Source: Paracoccaceae bacterium
Lineage (GTDB): Bacteria; Pseudomonadota; Alphaproteobacteria; Rhodobacterales; Rhodobacteraceae
Assembly (NCBI GenBank): GCA_002746395.1
Contig: NVXA01000007.1
Span: 1 to 5,742, forward strand
Direction of reading: 5' to 3'
Length of the DNA: 5,742 nt
Shown here: positions 1-4,714 of the stretch, piece by piece
How positions within the stretch are numbered: position 1 is the first letter of the stretch
Layout: every line of letters starts with the position of its first letter
Translations under genes and position numbers: made by a program
Notes under the pieces: model-generated
The model's input: only the letters and a program-made list of their open reading frames with translations
What the model was told of the DNA's origin: nothing
Database searches by the model: none

Positions 1-99
1 GGTTAACAAACCCTGAAAATCCCGCAGATTTCTTTCTTTGCATAAATACTCAACCGAGCGAAGCGAGGCACGGCCCAACCGAACAGGGCGGGAGTACCC
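1..99. other. Gene-free 3' flank of hspQ with short repeats
   Basis: I find no credible gene here. Open frames on the minus strand only run through from the hspQ region in another frame. Several small structures are visible. AAATC (17-21) and GATTT (27-31) form an inverted repeat around a 5-base loop, followed on the plus strand by a T-rich stretch. TACTC (47-51) pairs with GAGTA (92-96), and GCCC (73-76) pairs with GGGC (86-89) inside it. The heptamer CAACCGA occurs twice as a direct repeat (51-57 and 76-82), and GAGCGAAGCGAG (56-67) is a perfect mirror repeat. This could be the 3' untranslated end of hspQ, a weak terminator for a plus-strand gene to the left, or a fragment of a dispersed repeat. 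None of these is proven. Confidence 0.4.
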
Positions 100-426
100 T
101 TAATGCATCTGCCCGCCGACGTCGTAGCGACCATCAGTAAGCGGCCCGAACATCTCCGCCACTTCGGGATGCTCGACAGGGTCACCGCTGTCATCACGCA
201 ACAGGTTTTGTTCCGAAACATAGGCCACATAATACGACATGTCGTTTTCGGCCAGCAGGTGGTAAAATGGCTGGTCTTTCACAGGGCGAATATCTTCGGG
301 GATCGACTCCCACCACTCGTCCGTGTTGTCAAAAGTCGCATCTATATCGAAGACCACACCGCGGAACGGGTGAACGCGGTGCTTGACCACCTGCCCTAAC
401 GAAAATTTAGCCGACTTTTTCAACAT
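100..426 (-). CDS. hspQ: Heat shock protein HspQ (YccV-like, hemimethylated-DNA-binding domain family)
   Basis: This encodes a 108-residue cytoplasmic protein, close to the usual size of about 105 residues for HspQ. The whole length is one YccV/HspQ domain, with family landmarks HRVHPFRGVVFDIDATF (residues 16-32), QPFYHLL (52-58), YVAYVSEQNLL (66-76) and VEHPEVAEMFG (84-94). In enterobacteria HspQ is heat-induced, was first linked to turnover of mutant DnaA and binding of hemimethylated DNA, and was later described as a specificity enhancer of the Lon protease. A role in stress proteolysis is inferred here from the family. I chose the start at 426 because a GAAGG Shine-Dalgarno (439-435) lies 8 bases upstream and because MLKKSAKF is the typical family beginning. 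The frame stays open to 522, but the extra 32 residues look non-coding and would cover the promoter region. It diverges from the AEC permease. Confidence 0.93.
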   Translation of the reverse strand: MLKKSAKFSLGQVVKHRVHPFRGVVFDIDATFDNTDEWWESIPEDIRPVKDQPFYHLLAENDMSYYVAYVSEQNLLRDDSGDPVEHPEVAEMFGPLTDGRYDVGGQMH

Positions 427-434
427 ATCATTAA

Positions 435-439
435 CCTTC
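435..439 (-). promoter_or_regulatory. Ribosome binding site deciding the hspQ start
   Basis: Read on the minus strand this is GAAGG, 8 bases before the ATG at 426-424. It supports the 108-residue HspQ over the longer open frame that begins at 522, which has no comparable site just upstream. Confidence 0.7.
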
Positions 440-456
440 AAATTTCGAACTGCCCT

Positions 457-483
457 CTTATAGACCGGTTGACTTCCTGTCCA
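457..483 (-). promoter_or_regulatory. Candidate hspQ promoter
   Basis: On the minus strand TGGACA (483-478) differs from the sigma-70 -35 consensus at one position, and TATAAG (462-457) from the -10 consensus at one. They are 15 bases apart, which is short. Transcription would start near 450, giving a leader of about 25 bases that includes the GAAGG site. I see no clear alphaproteobacterial RpoH-type CTTG -35 box, so heat control is not evident from sequence. This is a hexamer match by eye only. Confidence 0.4.
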
Positions 484-496
484 CAGCGGATGAAAT
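469..496 (+). promoter_or_regulatory. Candidate promoter of the AEC permease-U32 unit
   Basis: TTGACT (469-474) is a five-of-six match to the -35 consensus. Sixteen bases later TGAAAT (491-496) matches four of six -10 positions. A start near 503 would leave a leader of about 20 bases that contains the AAAGG ribosome binding site. The elements interleave with the candidate hspQ promoter on the other strand, so polymerase or regulator binding at one could affect the other. Confidence 0.4.
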
Positions 497-510
497 GCTG
501 CGAACACTAT

Positions 511-515
511 AAAGG
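511..515 (+). promoter_or_regulatory. Ribosome binding site deciding the permease start
   Basis: AAAGG lies 7 bases before the ATG at 523. It favours that codon over the in-frame ATG at 469, whose 18 extra residues (charged, with three cysteines) do not resemble the N-terminus of the family. Confidence 0.65.
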
Positions 516-522
516 TAGTCAC

Positions 523-1401
523 ATGGGCCTAATTCTTCAAGTTCTCCAAACTGTCGCCCCCGTATTTATCCTCGCCGCCATCGGCGTGATTTGGGTGAAA
601 ATGGGATGGGAATACCGTGTGGAGTTCGTCACCCGCCTGACAATGACCCTTTCGGTGCCAGCCCTGATTTTCGTATCCTTGATGAAAACTGAAATCGACC
701 CCGAGATACTGCGCAACACCGCTTTCGCCGCCTTACTGACCTATGTCATCATCGCCCTGCTCGCTCTCGTGATGATTAAACTGGCGCGGTTGGATGTACG
801 AACCTTTCTGCCACCTATCACCTTTGGAAACACCGGAAACCTCGGCTTGCCGCTGGCGCTTTTCGCCTTTGGGCCGATCGGGTTTGACTACGCCGTCGTC
901 GTTTTCGCTGTCATGGCCTTCTTGTCTTTCACGGTTGGAGTTTGGGTGGTTTCCGGCGGCTCCCCCAAAGCGGCCTTGAAGGAGCCTATCGTATGGGCCA
1001 CCATCCTTGGCGGCCTGTTTTTGGTGCAAGGATGGACGCTACCCGTCTGGACCGTTAACACCCTTGATCTGATAGGCCAAATCGCCATTCCGGTGATGCT
1101 GATTACACTTGGCGTTGCCTTGGCACGGTTGAAATCCGGCACCTTCGGGCGAGCCATCTGGCTATCCATCGCAAAATATGTTGTCTGTATCGCGGTGCCT
1201 GTGGCCATCGGGATAATCGTAGCACTACCGCCGATTGCGTTCGGAGTACTTATCGTTCAGGTCTCGACTCCGGTGGCGGTTACATCCTATATGCTCGCTG
1301 AAAAATACAATGCAGACGCGGATCAGGTCGCAGGCCTTGTCGTCGTTTCGACCTTGATGTCGATTATCGTGATTCCCGTGCTGCTGGCGTTTCTTATATA
1401 G
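523..1401 (+). CDS. AEC (auxin efflux carrier) family permease
   Basis: This encodes a 292-residue inner-membrane protein, near the usual size of about 310 for bacterial AEC transporters. About ten hydrophobic segments are visible, roughly at residues 8-27, 38-54, 66-88, 96-118, 123-143, 156-172, 184-203, 212-232, 235-257 and 270-291, arranged as two five-helix halves. Family marks include LSVPALIF (43-50), the broken-helix GNTGNLGLP (102-110), and the C-terminal STPVAVTSYMLAEKY block (248-262). Bacterial members move organic anions such as malate or malonate, but I cannot read the substrate from the sequence. The start at 523 is set by the AAAGG site and by the membrane segment beginning almost at once. 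The gene ends 9 bases before the U32 gene and is probably its operon partner. Confidence is high for the family and low for the substrate. Confidence 0.9.
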   Translation: MGLILQVLQTVAPVFILAAIGVIWVKMGWEYRVEFVTRLTMTLSVPALIFVSLMKTEIDPEILRNTAFAALLTYVIIALLALVMIKLARLDVRTFLPPITFGNTGNLGLPLALFAFGPIGFDYAVVVFAVMAFLSFTVGVWVVSGGSPKAALKEPIVWATILGGLFLVQGWTLPVWTVNTLDLIGQIAIPVMLITLGVALARLKSGTFGRAIWLSIAKYVVCIAVPVAIGIIVALPPIAFGVLIVQVSTPVAVTSYMLAEKYNADADQVAGLVVVSTLMSIIVIPVLLAFLI

Positions 1402-1410
1402 GTTAACGAA

Positions 1411-3054
1411 ATGACAAGACGCTCCGAACTGCTGATGCCTGCGGGCAATCTACGCAAGTTGAAAATGGCTGTGTTGTACGGCGCGGACGCCGTTTATCTA
1501 GGCACGCCGGATATGAGCCTGCGGACAAAATCGCAATTCTCGCTTGAAGACGTGATCGAGGGGGTGGAGTTTTGCCACGCCCACGGCAAACGAGCCTATC
1601 TGACATTGAACCTGTTTTCACACAATAAAGACGTGCCAAAACTGGAAGAATACATCGACACAATTCGCCGCGTGAAACCCGATGGATTGATTATCGCCGA
1701 CCCCGGAATTTTCCAGTTTGTTAAGGAACGCGCGCCGGAACTACCGTTGCACATCTCCACCCAAGCGAATGTGTCATCTTGGCTTTCGGTTAAATTCTGG
1801 CAAGCCCAAGGTGCGGAACTAGTGGTGCTGGCCCGCGAGGTTTCGTTCAACGAGTTGACCGAAATTCGCGAAAAATGCCCTGATGTGCAACTGGAAGCCT
1901 TCGTGCATGGCGCGATGTGCATGACCTATTCGGGCCGCTGCCTGCTGTCTAATTTCATGGCCGAACGTGGCGCCAACCAAGGCAATTGCGCCAATTCATG
2001 CCGCTGGAATTACAATGTTCGCATGCGCCTGAAGGACGGCACGATTGAGCAACTGGACATTAACGAAAACAACAAAGACATGTTCGAGTTTCTGCTGGAA
2101 GAAGGCTGCCGCCCCGGCGAGCTGATGCCGATCGAGGAAGACGGGCGGGGTTCTTACATCCTGAACTCCCGTGATCTGTGCATCATGCCAAAGCTGGATG
2201 AATATCTGCGAATTGGCGTCGATAGCCTGAAGGTCGAGGGACGTGGCAAATCGGAATATTACGTCGCGGTCGTGGCGCGGGCCTATCGCATGGCGATTGA
2301 TGATTATTACGACGATCCTGAAAACTGGGACGCGCGCAAATACATGCGCGAGCTGGAATCTGTCGGCAATCGGGGCTACACACTGGCCTTTCACGACGGG
2401 CGGCTTTCCAATTACGCGCATGATTACGAACACACCGCGTCGATGGCGCAGTGGGAATATGCCGGTGTGGTTAAAGAAGTTACCGACGACGCGTTTCTGG
2501 TCGATGTTAAGAACAAGCTGGAAGCCGGAGAGGTGCTAGATTTCGTCTCGCCAATAAGTCGCGAAACCATGTTGTTGCGCCTTTACGATTTCGAAAATGC
2601 CGCCAATGACAAGCGTATGAGCATCGTTCATGGCGGCGCGCAAACCACCATCCGCATCCCTTTCGCCCTGTTCGATCACGAAAACATTGATACGCTAAAG
2701 GCCCGCTTCCCCGCCTTCACCGTGCTTCGCAAAGAAAAGGCGCTGAACGAGGAACAATGGAACCGTGTCAAGTTTGACAAGCTGGTGCAAAATCTGGAAG
2801 TGGCCGACAAACGCGATGACGCGAACTATGCCAAACGCCGTGATGCGTTGGCTACCTCCATCGGCGAAGATCCCAATGAACGCCGCTTCAAAACCAATCG
2901 CGTCGGCACCGAAGGGTGCTGCGGAAAGGGCTGCAACGGCTGCATGATATTCTGGCAAGATGACACTTACGCACGCGCCCGCGAAATCCTGTTAAAGCGC
3001 AAACAAGGCGAGCAACTTACCGCCCAAGAAGCCAAAGAGCTGAAGATCACATAG
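1411..3054 (+). CDS. trhP: U32-family protein, YegQ/TrhP-like tRNA U34 hydroxylase with a C-terminal cysteine extension
   Basis: This encodes 547 residues; E. coli YegQ/TrhP has about 450. TrhP uses prephenate to make 5-hydroxyuridine at tRNA wobble position 34, the first step towards cmo5U. Members were formerly called U32 peptidases. The U32 signature is clear at residues 162-180 (EAFVHGAMCMTYSGRCLLS), followed by NQGNCANSCRW (189-199), RPGELMPIEEDGRGSYILNSRDL (234-256, key words RPGE and NSRDL), SLKVEGRGKSEYY (272-284) and a U32 C-terminal barrel near 348-435 containing VKNKLEAGEVLDFVSP. Cysteines 170, 177, 193, 197 and 233 are candidate iron-sulfur ligands. The spacing 170/177/193/233 matches what I recall for the relative UbiU. 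Residues 436-547 have no counterpart in E. coli TrhP and end in CCGKGCNGC (503-511). An AGG site overlaps the upstream stop codon. The family is certain and TrhP function likely; RlhA- or Ubi-type roles are less likely. Confidence 0.85.
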   Translation: MTRRSELLMPAGNLRKLKMAVLYGADAVYLGTPDMSLRTKSQFSLEDVIEGVEFCHAHGKRAYLTLNLFSHNKDVPKLEEYIDTIRRVKPDGLIIADPGIFQFVKERAPELPLHISTQANVSSWLSVKFWQAQGAELVVLAREVSFNELTEIREKCPDVQLEAFVHGAMCMTYSGRCLLSNFMAERGANQGNCANSCRWNYNVRMRLKDGTIEQLDINENNKDMFEFLLEEGCRPGELMPIEEDGRGSYILNSRDLCIMPKLDEYLRIGVDSLKVEGRGKSEYYVAVVARAYRMAIDDYYDDPENWDARKYMRELESVGNRGYTLAFHDGRLSNYAHDYEHTASMAQWEYAGVVKEVTDDAFLVDVKNKLEAGEVLDFVSPISRETMLLRLYDFENAANDKRMSIVHGGAQTTIRIPFALFDHENIDTLKARFPAFTVLRKEKALNEEQWNRVKFDKLVQNLEVADKRDDANYAKRRDALATSIGEDPNERRFKTNRVGTEGCCGKGCNGCMIFWQDDTYARAREILLKRKQGEQLTAQEAKELKIT

Positions 3055-3141
3055 GATTTCCTTGCTTTTATGCGCGAAATACGATTCTGTTGTCCGCAAC
3101 AAGGATAAAAACATCCGAGCAGTAAAAATTGAGGCATACAG

Positions 3142-3711
3142 ATGCGCATTTTCGCACTCCTTTTCGTGGCCGTGCTAGGCTCCTGTGTGGGTCGTTCCGA
3201 CCCGCCGGTTGATCAAACCAATGCGTGTTCCGTATTGGAACAAAAACGTGGCTGGTATCAGGATCTCGCCCGTAGCGAGGCCACTTGGGGTGTGCCAATA
3301 TCCGTGCAAATGGCAACAATCTGGAAAGAATCCAATTACACGCGCCGTGCTAAAACCTCGAAGAAATACATCTTGTGGATCATCCCGAACGGCCGAAGAT
3401 CTACCGCTTACGGGTATGGCCAGGTTCTTGATGGCACATGGGACTGGTATCGTGATGAAACAGGAAACCGGCGCGCAAACCGTGACGACTTCGGCGATGT
3501 AACCGATTTTATCGGCTGGTACATGGACCGCTCGAACAGTCGCTTAGGTATCGCCAAAAATGACGCATACAATCAATACCTTGCTTATCACGATGGTCAG
3601 ACAGGTTTCGCGCGCGGAAGTTACAAAAGCAAACCGTGGCTGATTCGTGTTGCGAACGAAGTACAAGCCATGGCCAACCGCTACGAAGCACAACTGCGCA
3701 GCTGTACCTAA
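3142..3711 (+). CDS. Outer-membrane lipoprotein with a lytic transglycosylase (SLT)-like domain
   Basis: This encodes 189 residues. Residues 1-15 form a short lipoprotein signal: Arg2, a hydrophobic core, and the lipobox LGSC, with Cys15 as the lipidated residue. Position +2 is Val, not Asp, which favours the outer membrane by the enterobacterial rule. The rest resembles the lysozyme-like SLT fold. Helix residues ATIWKESNY (58-66) place Glu63-Ser64 where the catalytic glutamate and ES motif sit. AYGYGQV (89-95) matches the G-x-x-Q block, and AYHDGQTGFARGS (148-160) matches the AYNxG-type block. Cys29 and Cys188 could form a disulfide. The inferred role is cleavage of peptidoglycan glycan strands in the periplasm. 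GAGG (3131-3134) lies 7 bases before the ATG. It starts 87 bases after the U32 gene with no clear terminator between, so it may be co-transcribed or separate. Catalytic activity is inferred from motifs only. Confidence 0.8.
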   Translation: MRIFALLFVAVLGSCVGRSDPPVDQTNACSVLEQKRGWYQDLARSEATWGVPISVQMATIWKESNYTRRAKTSKKYILWIIPNGRRSTAYGYGQVLDGTWDWYRDETGNRRANRDDFGDVTDFIGWYMDRSNSRLGIAKNDAYNQYLAYHDGQTGFARGSYKSKPWLIRVANEVQAMANRYEAQLRSCT

Positions 3712-3738
3712 GGGCATAAACATTCCACATATTAAATT

Positions 3739-3753
3739 CGGTATTTGACACCG
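3739..3753. promoter_or_regulatory. Dyad overlapping the lysR -35, possible operator
   Basis: CGGT (3739-3742) and ACCG (3750-3753) form a perfect inverted repeat with 7 bases between, covering the TTGACA element. It is not a textbook T-N11-A LysR box, but its place over the -35 is where an autorepressing LysR protein would bind. This is inferred from position and symmetry only. Confidence 0.3.
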
Positions 3754-3776
3754 TTCTGGATTCGCACTTATATAAT
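3745..3776 (+). promoter_or_regulatory. Candidate lysR promoter with exact consensus hexamers
   Basis: TTGACA (3745-3750) and TATAAT (3771-3776) both match the sigma-70 consensus exactly but are 20 bases apart, wider than the usual 16-18. An overlapping TATATA (3769-3774) would give 18 bases with four of six matches. Transcription would begin near 3783, leaving a leader of about 20 bases before the GTG start. It lies between the SLT lipoprotein and lysR, so lysR is probably its own transcription unit. Confidence 0.6.
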
Positions 3777-3794
3777 CCCCGAATTGGAAACAGT

Positions 3795-3799
3795 GGGGG
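3795..3799 (+). promoter_or_regulatory. GGGGG ribosome binding site deciding the lysR GTG start
   Basis: This run of five G residues lies 6 bases before the GTG at 3806. The next in-frame start, ATG at 3824, has no purine-rich site upstream, and using it would cut into the first helix of the DNA-binding domain. Confidence 0.65.
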
Positions 3800-3805
3800 C
3801 CTGTT

Positions 3806-4714
3806 GTGGATCGTCTTAGTCAAATGGAAGCATTCGTTTCCGTGGTCGAGCAAGGCGGATTTACGAGCGCCGCCAGCAAGTTGGGTATCTCGAAATCCGC
3901 GATATCCAAACATGTTTCCGGATTGGAAACCCGCCTAGGAGTACGTTTACTAAACCGCACGACACGCCGCGTGTCGCCAACAGAACTTGGCCTGTCCTAC
4001 TATGATCGCGCTATCACAATCCTCGCTGATGCCCGTGCCGCAGACGAAATGATCACCGCAATGCAGGACACGCCAAAAGGCGCGTTACGAATTTCCGCAC
4101 CTGTCGATTTAGGCAACAACCAGCTATCCCGTGCCGTCAGTGCGTTTTTGCAAAAATACCCCGATGTGTCCGTCAACATGACGTTGAACGACTCCTTCGT
4201 CGAAATAATCGCCGAGGGATTTGACATGGCGGTTCGTATTGGCCCTCTGGTTGATAGCAGCTTGCGAGCGCGAAAACTCTCGGAAACCTCCACAAAGTTT
4301 ATTGCCTCGCAGCTGTATCTCGACACGCACGGTACACCGCAAACCATCGACGATTTGGCCAAGCATCATTTGTTGCACTATTCCAATCTATCCACCGGAA
4401 ACACCTGGAATATAATCGCACCAAGTGGCGAGGAACGCCAAATTCGTGCGGTTGGGCGGCTAACGGTAAATAACGGTGGTGCTTTGCTTCGTGCAGCGGA
4501 ATCCGGTCTCGGGATCGCCCGCATGCCATGTTTTATTATCGAAGACGCCATCGAAAAAGGGCGCGTTGTTCCAATTCTCGAAAGCCTGCCAGAACAGCGG
4601 ATAAGCATTCATGCGATCTATCCGGCGGGCAAATACATCCAACCCACACTTCGTGCCTTTGTTGATTTTCTAGTCGGATACTTCCGCGAACACGATGACA
4701 TCTGCGACATCTAA
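3806..4714 (+). CDS. LysR-family transcriptional regulator, CrgA/DmlR-like subgroup
   Basis: This encodes 302 residues, the normal LysR length. The winged helix-turn-helix occupies residues 1-60 (MDRLSQMEAFVSVVEQGGFT, then the recognition region SKSAISKHVSGLETRLG, then LLNRTTRRVSPTELG). A linker helix covers about 61-88. The periplasmic-binding-protein-like effector domain runs from about 92 to 295, opening with PKGALRISAPVDLG, which is typical of the CrgA-like subgroup. EGFDMAVRIG (137-146) and AAESGLGIARMP (230-241) are conserved inner-domain segments. The start codon is GTG, chosen for the GGGGG site and the complete first helix. The inducer and targets cannot be read from the sequence. 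No gene diverges from it. Its downstream neighbour, the MFS gene, is convergent, and its stop overlaps the MFS stop. Autorepression is possible through the dyad over its -35. Confidence 0.93.
   Translation: MDRLSQMEAFVSVVEQGGFTSAASKLGISKSAISKHVSGLETRLGVRLLNRTTRRVSPTELGLSYYDRAITILADARAADEMITAMQDTPKGALRISAPVDLGNNQLSRAVSAFLQKYPDVSVNMTLNDSFVEIIAEGFDMAVRIGPLVDSSLRARKLSETSTKFIASQLYLDTHGTPQTIDDLAKHHLLHYSNLSTGNTWNIIAPSGEERQIRAVGRLTVNNGGALLRAAESGLGIARMPCFIIEDAIEKGRVVPILESLPEQRISIHAIYPAGKYIQPTLRAFVDFLVGYFREHDDICDI

Noticed and set aside
1..7. GGTTAAC repeated at 1401-1407
   Set aside because: A 7-base match containing a palindrome is expected by chance at this scale, and the flanks do not match.
17..40. 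A rho-independent terminator on the plus strand
   Set aside because: The stem is only 5 base pairs, mostly A-T, and the following T-rich stretch is broken by C residues. I saw it but do not call it as a feature.
469..522. An N-terminal extension of the AEC permease to the upstream ATG
   Set aside because: The 18 added residues are charged and cysteine-rich, no good ribosome binding site precedes them, and the ATG at 523 has AAAGG at the right distance.
427..522. An N-terminal extension of HspQ to the ATG at 522
   Set aside because: The extra 32 residues are unlike HspQ, and the ATG at 426 has a good GAAGG site and the typical family length.
1996..2433. A 145-residue open frame on the minus strand inside the U32 gene
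   Set aside because: It lies wholly antisense to a well-conserved coding region, resembles no family I recognise, and has no supporting ribosome binding site that I noticed. It is best explained as a shadow of the U32 codons.
2920..2943. A radical SAM motif in the U32 protein
   Set aside because: The CX3CX2C spacing matches, but it is near the C-terminus and has no following barrel or SAM-binding elements. I treat it as a separate metal-binding or structural cluster.
3053..3101. A terminator between the U32 and SLT genes
   Set aside because: The AGGA/TCCT palindrome has only a 2-base loop, and TGTTG/CAACA (3088-3101) is a 5-base stem with no T-run after it. Neither makes a credible intrinsic terminator.
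3509..3913. A 134-residue open frame on the minus strand spanning the SLT-lysR intergenic region
   Set aside because: It overlaps two confident genes and the lysR promoter, and its composition is rich in Cys, Arg and His without domain character.
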